From Planctomycetota bacterium (lineage in GTDB: Bacteria; Planctomycetota; Planctomycetia; Pirellulales; Pirellulaceae), in assembly GCA_014381825.1 (NCBI GenBank), contig JACNKX010000107.1, positions 173,130 to 207,406 of the forward strand: a stretch of 34,277 nucleotides of DNA, in the 5' to 3' direction. Under the pieces are notes generated by a model, which saw only the letters and a list, made by a program, of their open reading frames with translations, searched no databases and was not told where the DNA came from. Position numbers and translations under genes: made by a program. Positions 14,210-23,551 of this stretch are shown here, piece after piece (within the stretch, counting starts at the first letter, position 1; the number at the start of each line of letters is the position of its first letter).

Positions 14210-15643
14210 ATGATGACCAGCAACGACATACGATTCTCGCGACGCACTGCCCTGAAATCGCTAGGGTGCGGATTCGGCTATCTTGCCGCGAAGGCGCTGG
14301 CACAGCGAGAAGCCCACGCCGCGATCGCGAACCCACTGCTGCCGAAGCAACCACACGTCCCGCCTCGAGCCAAGCGAGTCATCTTCATCTTTATGCAAGG
14401 TGGTCCGAGCCACGTTGATACGTTTGACTATAAATCGCGGCTGGCGAAAGACGATGGCGAGTTGCTTGAGTTTGACGATGCCCGAACCCTGGCGAAGACG
14501 AAAAAGATCACGTCGCATCGCGTCTTTAAGTCGCCCTGGCGTTTCCGACGATACGGTCAATGCGGGCAGCACGTTAGCGAATTGTTTCCGCATATCGCGG
14601 AGCATGTCGATGATCTCTGTTTCATCAAGGGAATGCACACCGAAGGTGTTGCGCATGGGCCGTCGACGCTCTTCTTGCATACAGGTTCGATCAATTTGGT
14701 CCGCCCTTCGATGGGTTCATGGATGTTGTACGGACTGGGGAGCGAGAACCAGAATTTGCCGGGATTCGTTTCGATTCAACCCTCGTCTGGTAACGGTGGA
14801 CCTCGCAACTTTGGCAATGCGTTTTTGCCGGCGATCTACCAAGGAACGCCCGTTGGGCGCGCTGGCACTCCGGCAACGACCGCAAGAATCGAGAATCTAT
14901 ATAACGATTTATTGTCGCCCGCCAACCAGCGAGAACATTTCGAGCTACTGCGAGCATTGAATGCCGAGCAGTTGAGTCGACGGCCCGGCGATCAGGAGCT
15001 GGAAGCGGTCATTAACTCGTACGAACTCGCTTGGCGGATGCAGCAGCATGCTCCGAAGACGCTCGATCTGTCTACCGAGCCAGCTCACATCCAGCAGATG
15101 TATGGGATCGACGAGAAGGGCACTGATGATTTCGGTCGCCAGTGCTTGATGGCTCGGCGTTTAGCCGAATCGGGCGTTCGCTACATTCAAGTGACTTACG
15201 GCGACAATTCGAACAATCCGCGTTGGGATCAACACTCCAATCTACCGATGCACGCGACTCATGCATTCAATACAGACAAGCCGGTGGCTGGCTTGCTCGC
15301 CGACTTAAAGCAACGAGGTTTGTTGGAGGACACATTGGTTTGGTGGGGTGGCGAGTTTGGGCGGACGCCATACGCTCAGGCCAATGGCACCGGCAGGGAC
15401 CACAATCCAGACGGCTTCTCGGTCTTCCTTGCCGGTGGTGGTGTGAAGCCCGGGTTCAGCTACGGTGCGACCGACGAATTTGGCCATCACGCGATCAAAG
15501 ACAAAGTTCACATGCACGATCTACACGCAACGATTATGCACCTGCTCGGGCTCGACCACGAGCGTCTGACATTCCGCCACGCCGGTCGCGACTTCCGCCT
15601 GACGGACGTCCACGGCCAAGTCATCGACGGCATTTTCAGCTAG
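14210..15643 (+). CDS. DUF1501 protein, Tat-exported sulfatase-like
   Basis: The protein has 477 residues. The start is ATGATG at 14210/14213 with no clear ribosome binding site. The N terminus carries a twin-arginine signal (SRRTALKSLGCGFGYLAAKAL). The body shows DUF1501 motifs: RVIFIFMQGGPSHVDTFD, then RPSMGSWMLYGLGSEN, then WWGGEFGRTPYAQ, and GRDHNPDGFSVFLAGGGVKPG near the end. DUF1501 belongs to the alkaline phosphatase/sulfatase superfamily by fold, but lacks a formylglycine motif. Tat export suggests a cofactor or metal is loaded before transport. Its partner is the PSCyt/PSD1 cytochrome just upstream, and this pair recurs many times in planctomycete genomes. The true substrate is unknown. 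Confidence 0.9.
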   Translation: MMTSNDIRFSRRTALKSLGCGFGYLAAKALAQREAHAAIANPLLPKQPHVPPRAKRVIFIFMQGGPSHVDTFDYKSRLAKDDGELLEFDDARTLAKTKKITSHRVFKSPWRFRRYGQCGQHVSELFPHIAEHVDDLCFIKGMHTEGVAHGPSTLFLHTGSINLVRPSMGSWMLYGLGSENQNLPGFVSIQPSSGNGGPRNFGNAFLPAIYQGTPVGRAGTPATTARIENLYNDLLSPANQREHFELLRALNAEQLSRRPGDQELEAVINSYELAWRMQQHAPKTLDLSTEPAHIQQMYGIDEKGTDDFGRQCLMARRLAESGVRYIQVTYGDNSNNPRWDQHSNLPMHATHAFNTDKPVAGLLADLKQRGLLEDTLVWWGGEFGRTPYAQANGTGRDHNPDGFSVFLAGGGVKPGFSYGATDEFGHHAIKDKVHMHDLHATIMHLLGLDHERLTFRHAGRDFRLTDVHGQVIDGIFS

Positions 15644-15663
15644 ATACTTGCGGGGAGCAGAAT

Positions 15664-15876
15664 ATGTCGGATGCGAATCTTGGCTTCTGGTCAGACGGCG
15701 CAGAGATTCACTCCAAAGCGTTGGAACAAGAGCGCAACGAGCGTATTGCGGAACTTAAGCACCAGCAGGAACTCGCAACATCGTCCGCGGAGCGAGCGGA
15801 ACTTGCAATTCAAATTGAGCAAGTCCGCAAGACACACCAACAGAAGATCGATGAAGAACCGTGGCTTCTCTTCTGA
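15664..15876 (+). CDS. Small helical protein downstream of DUF1501
   Basis: The protein has 70 residues from the ATG at 15664, preceded by GGGGAG at a good distance and only 20 bases after the DUF1501 stop. The frame stays open far upstream, but that part overlaps the DUF1501 gene in another frame. Nearly the whole protein is a charged amphipathic helix (ALEQERNERIAELKHQQ) with a short aromatic start (NLGFWSDG) and end (EEPWLLF). A coiled coil or helical hairpin is likely, cytoplasmic since no signal is seen. The family was not recognised. Its position suggests co-transcription with the cytochrome and DUF1501 genes. Confidence 0.65.
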   Translation: MSDANLGFWSDGAEIHSKALEQERNERIAELKHQQELATSSAERAELAIQIEQVRKTHQQKIDEEPWLLF

Positions 15877-16024
15877 ATCTTCCGACTGACAGCTTCTCGG
15901 TCGCGAACCGTGGCATCGCAACGAATGGATACCGGCAGAACGCCCGCACGCGATTTGTGAAGACTTCGGTCCACCTTTTGTGATACAACGAGTGAGGGCT
16001 CGCGTTTGAGGAGGCGAGTGGATA

Positions 16025-18157
16025 TTGTTTCGTGTGATCCTTCTCTTGGCCGTTCTTGCAACGATTGACACCACGTCAACGGCTATTTCTCTGGGGCAAC
16101 AACCGCAACGTCCAATAAGCATCGAAGACACCGCACCTCGCTTGCCCCAGTTAATCGCAATCGTACTCTTGAACGAAGACCCGGATTGCGATTTGGCGAT
16201 CCGAGCGCTAGCCGAGATGGAAGCGGAGGCGAAGCCCGCTGTCTCCGCTCTGTGTTTGAGACTAGATGATCGGCGCTATTGGACACGTGCTCACGCTGTC
16301 GACGCTTTGGTCGCCATTGGCGACGCCTCCGTCGTGCCGTTGCAGGAACTGCTGAACGTTCCTTCGAGCCGATGTCGCGCGGCAGCGGCAACCGCGCTGG
16401 GACGCCTCCGGCGATTGTCGCTGGAAGAAATCGAGCAACTCGCGAAGGATGAAGATCCGCGAGTCCGCGCTGCGGTGTCACATGCTTTAGCGAATCTTGG
16501 AAAACCTGCTGTGGCAACACTCATCGCCATGTTGTCGGATTCCCATGCATCGGTCGCCGTGGTAGCGGCACGTGGACTGCGCGACAATCACGAAGACTCG
16601 TCCGCCGCGATCGCCGCGTTGATTCAGTCCCTTCCACGGTCTCACGTTGGATGGGCAGCCGCCGACGCATTGGCTTCGTATGGCGTCGAGGCGCAACGAG
16701 CCGTTCCTTGGATTATCAAGGCGTATCCGCTTGGCGAGGCTGGACGATTCGGTTGGGACGATGCTTCGGAAGTTGCTTTACAGCACATCGGTCCGCCTCA
16801 CAAAGACGACATTCCACTGCTGTGCGAATGTCTCTCACACGCCGAGATGGAAGCGCGAATTCAAGCGGCGAATCACTTGGCGATGTTAGGTTCTACCGCC
16901 GAATCCGCTACTCCGGCATTGGAAGCAGCCATCAAAGCGATGATCGACGAACACCTGACTTTGAACGTAGAAGCTGAGTCGGGAGACGCAGCCACTGAAG
17001 ACAACCGTGTCTGGCGAATGCTGGAGGCTAGCGAGTCCTGCGCGATCGCGTTCTGGAGTGTTACGCGTGATCCGCAGCGCTTCCTAGAGATAACCGAGCA
17101 ATTGGGATCGGATTCTGTGATGAGATTCTGGCACCGAGAATTGGATGAAGCACTGCCGGTCAACACCATCCCATTGATCAATAGCTTGCTGAGTCACCCG
17201 AATCCTTCCGTGCGTGAGGAGGCATTGTATGGGATATATGACTTTGGATCGAAGGCTCTGCCGTTGAAGGACGCTATTCTACCGCTGACCGACGACTCAG
17301 ATTCGGACGTCGCGAAACTAGTGGTTTTAGTTCTTGCGGCGATCGGCCCGGCAATGGCCGACGTGACGGGCCCGCGACTGTTGGCTGCTTTTAGGACAGG
17401 TGACGTGAGCCTGGAGGAATTTGCTTCTGCCGTAGAATCGCTCGAATTGAAATCGCTCGAAGTCCGCGAGATCCTCGAACAAGGGGCACGTCATAAAGAC
17501 GAGTTGACGTTCGTCGCGTGTGCGAAAGCACTTACAGCGGTAGTTGATCACTCACGTCCGGCCGCCACTCAGTTGATCGAAGCTATCGACAAACGGAATA
17601 TCAGTGGGCGAACCGCGATTGAGATATTTCGAGAAGTCGAGTCGATCGACGACCTTCTGATTCCGTTCCTGAAGCGACAACTTCGCAATGAAGACTTTTG
17701 GACGCGGTCCGAGGCCCTCAAGGCTCTCGCGAACATGGGGCCTCGTGCCAAACCTGCAGCCGCCCAAATCGAGAGTTTGTTAGAAGATGACGACATCCGC
17801 CTACAGGCTGCGAAAGCGATCTGGTTGATTAACGGAGAACCGACGTTTCTCGACGACGAGCTGAAAAGGATCTTCGCAGCATCAGGTGAAGACAGCCGTA
17901 ACGACCGACACAACGCCATCGAAATGATCGCCGAATTGAAGCGGGCGGGGGCGAGATACTTGAAATACGTAGTCGATGAAACGCGTTCACCTGAATCGTA
18001 CTTCGCACAAAATGCGATCGCGACGTTGGAAGCGATTGGGACGCCGGAGGCGGTCGCTGCGTTGTCAGCTACCGCCGAGTCGCCAGATTGGGTCTTGCGG
18101 TCTGGGGCGACAAAGGCAATTCAACGATTGCGCGAAGCACGAGCAACGGAGGAGTAA
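16025..18157 (+). CDS. Secreted HEAT-repeat protein
   Basis: The protein has 710 residues with a TTG start; GAGGAGG lies ten bases upstream, and a GTG at 16034 is an alternative. The N terminus is a signal peptide (FRVILLLAVLATI). The rest is built of ~30-residue helical repeats, for example RAAAATALGRLR, RVRAAVSHALANLGKPA, ASVAVVAARGLRDN, and DVAKLVVLVLAAIGPA. These match HEAT or PBS-lyase-type repeats, which form curved binding surfaces. A periplasmic scaffold or protein-binding role is likely; no catalytic motif is visible. The next gene begins four bases after the stop, so translation is probably coupled. Confidence 0.85.
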   Translation: MFRVILLLAVLATIDTTSTAISLGQQPQRPISIEDTAPRLPQLIAIVLLNEDPDCDLAIRALAEMEAEAKPAVSALCLRLDDRRYWTRAHAVDALVAIGDASVVPLQELLNVPSSRCRAAAATALGRLRRLSLEEIEQLAKDEDPRVRAAVSHALANLGKPAVATLIAMLSDSHASVAVVAARGLRDNHEDSSAAIAALIQSLPRSHVGWAAADALASYGVEAQRAVPWIIKAYPLGEAGRFGWDDASEVALQHIGPPHKDDIPLLCECLSHAEMEARIQAANHLAMLGSTAESATPALEAAIKAMIDEHLTLNVEAESGDAATEDNRVWRMLEASESCAIAFWSVTRDPQRFLEITEQLGSDSVMRFWHRELDEALPVNTIPLINSLLSHPNPSVREEALYGIYDFGSKALPLKDAILPLTDDSDSDVAKLVVLVLAAIGPAMADVTGPRLLAAFRTGDVSLEEFASAVESLELKSLEVREILEQGARHKDELTFVACAKALTAVVDHSRPAATQLIEAIDKRNISGRTAIEIFREVESIDDLLIPFLKRQLRNEDFWTRSEALKALANMGPRAKPAAAQIESLLEDDDIRLQAAKAIWLINGEPTFLDDELKRIFAASGEDSRNDRHNAIEMIAELKRAGARYLKYVVDETRSPESYFAQNAIATLEAIGTPEAVAALSATAESPDWVLRSGATKAIQRLREARATEE

Positions 18158-18161
18158 CTCA

Positions 18162-19496
18162 ATGGCCATAATTGCTCGTCCATGTTTGATGTTCGTCCTG
18201 GTATCCTTGGTTGGTTCGTGCGCGATCGGTCAAGACGATAAGAACGAGCCCAGAGCGTCGACGTCTGGAAGTTCGTGGCGATCAGATTCACGCGGATGGA
18301 CACGGACATCCAACTATGAGGTGACAGGCTATGCGGATCGTCCTGATGCACGCGTGCTGAATTCTGTCACCGTTCATTGGGAGTTGCCAGAGATTGATCC
18401 ACTAGGAAACACTTGCACCGTCCGTGGCCAGTTACGAATTCCAACAGGTGATCGCGAAAATACGAAACCGATCGAGTGGTTCCGAGGCGTCATCGTCTAT
18501 GTGGCGAGGCAGCCTTACGCAGTGCTGAACTGGTCGAACGGGACTAACGAGAAAGACACGCTCGAAAGAACGCGAGTTGTGAGCGGCCTTGGGCGCTTCC
18601 AGGTGTCGATCGACTTGCGAGATATCGAACGCGACAGAGAGTTGGAACAGTCATTCCAATTTGGTTTGGCGTTGGCGGAGCATGAAGCAATAACAGGTCG
18701 TAGTGAGCGAGTCGTCTGGAGTTCGCAGACGCCCGTCGAGGCCTCAACGATACAAATGCTCAGTGTCCCCGCCGCCCCACAGTTATCTCGCGAGATTGAG
18801 TTGATCAATCAAGCAGGAGGCTGGCCATACTCGAACCGTGATGGTACGGCCCTGATCCGCGCGGTGAATGCACTCAGAAAGCTCGGCAAGGAACGGGCAC
18901 TGCTTGCGTTGGAAGACTACATTCATTTGACCGACGAAAACTACGACTACAACGGCGATCAAGAAACCGTCTTCTGGATCATCCGCCTCTTGTTCGAGCC
19001 TATCCTCCTAGACGACAGCATCCCGCCACCAGCGATCTACCTTCATCTGATCGATCACGATTCGGCTGATTTTCCGATGTGGCCACTCAATCCAATCGAT
19101 CGCGTCGAAGATATTCCGTTCATGGTGGGAATACAGACTGCAGGGAGCGGCATGCCCGAACACCCGTCATCTCACATCGAGTGGGCGCGTCGCCACGGCG
19201 TCATCCGCGACGAACCGCTGCGCCCCACGAAACACCCACTCGCCGCCGCCGAGCAACTTCTTCGCAGCAAGAAGTTTTCCCGACTGCATGAACAATTGAG
19301 GGGCATTGCAGTCACCTCGATTCGGTCGCAAGCTTTGGCGATGATACCAGGCATCCTAGAACCATTGCCGGACATCCGACACGATGCTCCCGAAAGACAA
19401 GCTCACTGGGAAGCTCGACTTCGAGAAGCCGACAGACTCGGTATTACCTGGGATGTGGAGATGCAGAGTTTTGTGGTCAGCAGTCCGGCACGGTGA
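18162..19496 (+). CDS. Exported hypothetical protein coupled to the HEAT-repeat gene
   Basis: The protein has 444 residues from the ATG at 18162, with GGAGGAG six bases upstream overlapping the end of the HEAT gene; the longer frame to 17976 overlaps that gene and is unlikely. The N terminus is a signal peptide (MFVLVSLVGSC); Cys at its end gives an imperfect lipobox, so it may be a lipoprotein. The first half (to ~220) is rich in beta structure (VTVHWELPEID, RGVIVYVARQPYAV). The second half is helical (NALRKLGKERALLALEDYI), a little like HEAT or TPR helices. No family was recognised. Four-base spacing from the HEAT gene implies a joint function in the envelope. Confidence 0.7.
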   Translation: MAIIARPCLMFVLVSLVGSCAIGQDDKNEPRASTSGSSWRSDSRGWTRTSNYEVTGYADRPDARVLNSVTVHWELPEIDPLGNTCTVRGQLRIPTGDRENTKPIEWFRGVIVYVARQPYAVLNWSNGTNEKDTLERTRVVSGLGRFQVSIDLRDIERDRELEQSFQFGLALAEHEAITGRSERVVWSSQTPVEASTIQMLSVPAAPQLSREIELINQAGGWPYSNRDGTALIRAVNALRKLGKERALLALEDYIHLTDENYDYNGDQETVFWIIRLLFEPILLDDSIPPPAIYLHLIDHDSADFPMWPLNPIDRVEDIPFMVGIQTAGSGMPEHPSSHIEWARRHGVIRDEPLRPTKHPLAAAEQLLRSKKFSRLHEQLRGIAVTSIRSQALAMIPGILEPLPDIRHDAPERQAHWEARLREADRLGITWDVEMQSFVVSSPAR

Positions 19497-19508
19497 CAAA
19501 ATCGGATC

Positions 19509-21047
19509 TTACGAACGACTTCGGCCATCCTGAATGATCTTGGCTAACTGTGCTTTGAGACGATCAGCCACGTTCGGATGTTTGTCAATCACATTCGTCT
19601 TCTCTGCCGGATCATCGGCGAGGTTGAAGAGCTGAAATTGTGCCACCTTGGTATTAGCAAGCTTTGTCTCTACGACCACGTTGCGTGCTGACTTCTTGTC
19701 GTGGCGGTGAAGCTTCCAATCACCCACACGCAGAGCGTAAACTCCACCCCTCCCGTTGTCCTGTTGCACTAGATGATCACGACCGCTTGTGCCGGGGTCT
19801 CCTAGCAAAGATCCCAGCACGTTGAAGCTGTCTCGACACGCGTCGTTCGGCAGTGATTGATCGCTGAGCGCGGCGAGACTTGCGGCGAGATCGATGGTGC
19901 AGACGAGATCATCACTTTGACCGGGCTTGATGCGGCCTTTCCATCGTGTGATGAATGGCGTACGTGTTCCACCTTCGTAAACGCTGTACTTCCCTCCGCT
20001 ATACGGACCTGCGGCTCGGTGCTTACCAACTTTTTCGACCGCACCGTCTTTGTATCCGTCATCGAGTACCGGTCCGTTGTCCGAGCAAAACAAGACTAGT
20101 GTATTCTCTGCCAGTTTGAGACGGTCGAGCGTCTTCATTAGCTCTCCAACGCACCAATCAAGCTCGACGATCGCGTCGCCGCGAAACCCTAACGATGTCG
20201 TTCCTTGAAATCGTTCGTGAGGAATACGCGGGACGTGGATGTCGTGCGACGAGAAAAAGAGGAAAAAAGGTTCGTCCTGATGCTTCTCGATGAACTCGTT
20301 CGACTTCTCGACCCACTTGTCGGCCAAGTCCTCGTCGCGGAATCGCGCCGCGTGGCCGCCCGTATAGAAGCCAATGCGGCTGATGCCGTTGTGAATGGTC
20401 GAGTTGTGTCCATGCGACCAATCCATCTTCAAAGTATTGCGATGCGTTATTCCCGTTGGATGATCGGGACTGGGCTTCTTCCTTCCTACCCAAAGCGGAT
20501 CGGCGGGATCGAGGTTGGGCACGCGATGATCGTGTACATAAACCTGCGGCACGCGGTCATTGGTCGTTGGCAAGAGAAAGCAGGTATCGAACCCGATCTC
20601 TAGCGGCCCAGGCTTGAGTTCGCCATTCCAATCCGGCCCATTCTCTCCTCCCAGTCCAAGATGCCATTTACCAACGACTCCTGTCGCGTAACCGGCTCGT
20701 TGTAAGATCGAGGCCACGGTTTCCGTTCCGGGTTGGATTATCGCTGGTGCGTTCGGCGGTGCGATGCCCGTGCGTTCTCCCCGAAACGCGTAAGTGCCTG
20801 TAAGCATTGAATAACGCGTCGGCGTGCATGTGGAAGCCGAGCAATACCCGCTTGTGAATCGACGCCCTTCGGCGGCCAACTGGTCGATGTGCGGCGTTTC
20901 CAATTCGGTCGCGCCGTAACAGGAAACGTCACCATAGCCGAGGTCGTCGGCCATAATGACGATAACGTTCGGTTTCTCGGCAGCAGCAGGACCAACCGCA
21001 CAGCAGAACGAAGCTGACAAAATCAGCAAGCCACAATATCTTTTCAT
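19509..21047 (-). CDS. Secreted sulfatase (S1 type, arylsulfatase A-like)
   Basis: The protein has 512 residues with a signal peptide ending near PAAAEK. Active-site features are complete. NVIVIMADDLGYGD supplies the metal-binding Asp pair at 34-35. CTPTR at 74-78 is the site where Cys becomes formylglycine. GKWHLG carries the catalytic Lys and His, and FCSDNGP supplies the distal metal ligands. The family hydrolyses sulfate esters on glycans or small molecules; specificity cannot be read. A C-terminal domain ends with the usual LFNLADDPAEKTN motif. It requires a maturase (formylglycine-generating or anaerobic enzyme) that is not in this window. The gene is convergent with the hypothetical at 18162 and divergent from the ceramidase-like gene with ~200 bases shared upstream. 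Confidence 0.92.
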   Translation of the reverse strand: MKRYCGLLILSASFCCAVGPAAAEKPNVIVIMADDLGYGDVSCYGATELETPHIDQLAAEGRRFTSGYCSASTCTPTRYSMLTGTYAFRGERTGIAPPNAPAIIQPGTETVASILQRAGYATGVVGKWHLGLGGENGPDWNGELKPGPLEIGFDTCFLLPTTNDRVPQVYVHDHRVPNLDPADPLWVGRKKPSPDHPTGITHRNTLKMDWSHGHNSTIHNGISRIGFYTGGHAARFRDEDLADKWVEKSNEFIEKHQDEPFFLFFSSHDIHVPRIPHERFQGTTSLGFRGDAIVELDWCVGELMKTLDRLKLAENTLVLFCSDNGPVLDDGYKDGAVEKVGKHRAAGPYSGGKYSVYEGGTRTPFITRWKGRIKPGQSDDLVCTIDLAASLAALSDQSLPNDACRDSFNVLGSLLGDPGTSGRDHLVQQDNGRGGVYALRVGDWKLHRHDKKSARNVVVETKLANTKVAQFQLFNLADDPAEKTNVIDKHPNVADRLKAQLAKIIQDGRSRS

Positions 21048-21248
21048 TGTTTACTCATTTGGTGCGAATTCAGGAAATGCCGTCGAGTTTCGTTGGGTTA
21101 TTGTACTTCGCGGATCGCTGGGATGACATTACATCCGAAGTCGCCGACTTTAGGGTTCGCCAGCTCGCAAACACAGAAAACTTGTTGCAAGTCGCGCGCT
21201 GACTTCGTAGTGTGTTGCCAAACCCACAATTACCTTTGGAGCCACATC

Positions 21249-22613
21249 GTGAACCGCTTTCTTCTGATTTTAATCGTCTTTCCGCTGTTTTCATCAGCGG
21301 TCATCGCAAACGAATCTACGTGGAAAGCCGGCGTCGCATCGGTCGCGATCACGCCAGATGAATCGATGTGGATGGCAGGCTATGCTGCTCGAACGAAACC
21401 GTCTGAGGGAAAAATACACGATCTGTATGCCAAGGCACTTGCCGTTGAAGATGCGTCTGGAACACGGTTAATTATCGTCACCACGGACCTGATCGGAATC
21501 CCTCGCGGATTGCGCGATTGGTTCGAGGCGGAAGTCAGCGACAAGTATGGGCTCGCGCCAAGCAGCCTGATGCTTAACGCATCGCACACCCACTGCGGTC
21601 CTGAGTTGCGAGTGAGCAAAGCGTCCGTCTACGGCTTGGAACCGGACCGTGTACGTCAAAGCCAGGCCTATGTCGAAGTCTTGAAGCAAAAGCTATCGGC
21701 ACTCGTCGGACAAGCGATCGAAGAGATGGCGCCCGCACGACTCGGCTACACACACGGTCGCGCCGGATTTGCCATGAACCGACGTCGCCCGACAGAAACC
21801 GAACCAAGAAATGCTCCTTATCCTGACGGACCGGTCGATCATGATGTACCCGTTCTTCGCGTTGAGTCACCGCGCGGCGAGCTGCGGGCGCTGATGTTTG
21901 GCTATGCATGTCATAACACGACGCTCGGCTTTCAGCAGTTTTGCGGCGACTATGCAGGCTTCGCGCAGCATTACTTGGAAGAAGCTCATCCCAACGTCAC
22001 TGCTATGTTCGTCACGGGGTGTGGTGCGGACCAGAATCCGCAACCGCGTCGCACCTTGGAGTTAGCACAACAACACGGTCGAGCGCTCGCCAACGGTGTC
22101 GAAGCCGCATTGCTCAGCCCGCCGAAACCGATTAAAGGTTCGCTTGCCGTAGCGATCGAAGAAGTTTCACTGGAGTTCGCGGAACCTCCGGGGAAAGGTG
22201 AACTCGAACGACAGACGAAATCTAGCAACAAGTACGAGCGTCGCCATGCCGAAGCGTTGCTGCGTCAGCTGGAAGAGACCGGAGAGATTCGACAAACCTA
22301 TCCGTATCTCGTACAAGCGATCAACTTCGGCGATGACTTGCTGATGATCGCACTGGCGGGCGAAGTCGTCGTTGACTACTCACTCCGCTTCAAACTTGAG
22401 CTTCGCGGCTCGCCGGTTTGGGTTGCTGGTTATAGCAACGACGTCTTCGGCTACGTGCCCTCGCTGCGTGTTCTGCAAGAAGGCGGTTACGAAGGAGGCG
22501 GGGCCATGCGATACACGACGCTTCCTGGTCCGTTCGCGCCGAGCGTCGAGAAGCTGATCGTTGCGAAAGTGCATCAGCTGACCGAGGAAGTTCGCAGTGC
22601 TTCAAGCGAATAA
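21249..22613 (+). CDS. Secreted neutral ceramidase-like protein (N-terminal domain only)
   Basis: The protein has 454 residues from the GTG at 21249, with GGAG seven bases upstream. This start opens a signal peptide (MNRFLLILIVFPLFSSAVIA); the longer frame to 21093 has none. The body matches the neutral/alkaline non-lysosomal ceramidase N-terminal domain: KAGVASVAITP at the start, NASHTHCGPE with zinc-type histidines, YACHNTTLG, GDYAGFAQHYLEE and YSNDVFGYVPS. In known ceramidases a Ser in a GDVSPN motif is catalytic; here the aligned segment reads GCGADQNPQPRR, so the Ser is not obvious. It is shorter than bacterial ceramidases and lacks their C-terminal domain. It may be another amidase or a lipid hydrolase of the envelope. 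Confidence 0.85.
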   Translation: MNRFLLILIVFPLFSSAVIANESTWKAGVASVAITPDESMWMAGYAARTKPSEGKIHDLYAKALAVEDASGTRLIIVTTDLIGIPRGLRDWFEAEVSDKYGLAPSSLMLNASHTHCGPELRVSKASVYGLEPDRVRQSQAYVEVLKQKLSALVGQAIEEMAPARLGYTHGRAGFAMNRRRPTETEPRNAPYPDGPVDHDVPVLRVESPRGELRALMFGYACHNTTLGFQQFCGDYAGFAQHYLEEAHPNVTAMFVTGCGADQNPQPRRTLELAQQHGRALANGVEAALLSPPKPIKGSLAVAIEEVSLEFAEPPGKGELERQTKSSNKYERRHAEALLRQLEETGEIRQTYPYLVQAINFGDDLLMIALAGEVVVDYSLRFKLELRGSPVWVAGYSNDVFGYVPSLRVLQEGGYEGGGAMRYTTLPGPFAPSVEKLIVAKVHQLTEEVRSASSE

Positions 22614-22629
22614 CAAACGCTCTGCGACG

Positions 22630-23523
22630 CTAAGGTGTCAGCAACTGAGCACGCACAAACGCCGCGGCTCTTTCGGTAACTTGTGGGCCAGCGCCGGCGA
22701 CGCCGTGGTTCGCTCCTTCGACGACGAATAACTCGGAAGTTACTCCGACGCTCTTTAGCCGCTCGTTCATCTTGCTGGCATGCTTCAGTGGCACGATGTC
22801 GTCTTTGTCGCCGTGTACCTGCAAGACGGGAGGATCGTCTTTGCTGACAAAGCTGATTGGCGACACGTCGATCTTGGCTTTAGGGTCAAGCTCATCGGCC
22901 GGTGTTCCCGGCGCTGATCCAATTAATTGCCGATACGCCGGATGCTTGTGTTCTAGCTCGGACAACAGCGACCAGTCTGTCGGTCCTGCGAAACTGACCG
23001 CACACGCCACACGCGACGATTGTCTTTCGACAGGATCATCTGAGTCGGCGTCGGCTGCGTCATCATGCAAGGCCACCCACAGCGTCAAATGACCGCCGGC
23101 AGATCCGCCCGTCGTGCCGAGTCGCCGCGGATCGATATTCCATTTCGCAGCGTTCTGTCGGACAAACTGGACCGCACGAATGCAATCATTCGTTTGAGCT
23201 GGATGTGGCGCGACGTCTGTAAAGCGGTATTCGACCGATACGACCGACAGCTCTCCCTTTTGCACGACACTCAAGAGCCAAGCCGGCACACGATTCTTCG
23301 ATCCAGCGCGCCACCCACCACCATGAATGTAGATCATCGCCGGTGTCGGACGTTCCGATTTCGCGAGGTAGACATCCAATTTCTGAGCTTCGTGCTCGTC
23401 GTCGTAGGCAACGTCTTTGTGCGTCGCGGAGATCTGTTGCGCAATCGCCGAAGACGTGGAGAATACCAAGCAGCAATAGGCAGCAATCAGCGGTTTGATA
23501 GCATACTTTACGTTCATCATCAT
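22630..23523 (-). CDS. Secreted alpha/beta hydrolase (esterase/lipase, HSL-like)
   Basis: The protein has 297 residues; ATGATGATG at 23523 leaves the exact start open by two codons. A signal peptide ends near AIAQQ. Oxyanion-hole motif IHGGGW is at 66-71, the nucleophile elbow GGSAGGH holds Ser141, and catalytic Asp and His are seen in HGDKDDIVPL and GANHGVAG. This is the layout of BD-FAE-type or acetyl-xylan-esterase-like hydrolases, which remove acyl groups from sugars. The DUF1080 gene lies 28 bases upstream on the same strand, so the two form an operon. It ends 16 bases from the ceramidase-like stop, convergent to it. Confidence 0.88.
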   Translation of the reverse strand: MMMNVKYAIKPLIAAYCCLVFSTSSAIAQQISATHKDVAYDDEHEAQKLDVYLAKSERPTPAMIYIHGGGWRAGSKNRVPAWLLSVVQKGELSVVSVEYRFTDVAPHPAQTNDCIRAVQFVRQNAAKWNIDPRRLGTTGGSAGGHLTLWVALHDDAADADSDDPVERQSSRVACAVSFAGPTDWSLLSELEHKHPAYRQLIGSAPGTPADELDPKAKIDVSPISFVSKDDPPVLQVHGDKDDIVPLKHASKMNERLKSVGVTSELFVVEGANHGVAGAGPQVTERAAAFVRAQLLTP

Positions 23524-23551
23524 CGACCTCGAGCATCGTGGATCGGCTGAA

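Noticed and set aside
15142-15663. Long N-terminal extension of the 70-residue protein
   Set aside because: It overlaps the DUF1501 gene in another frame and is Arg/Ser-rich like a shadow; a strong ribosome binding site precedes 15664.
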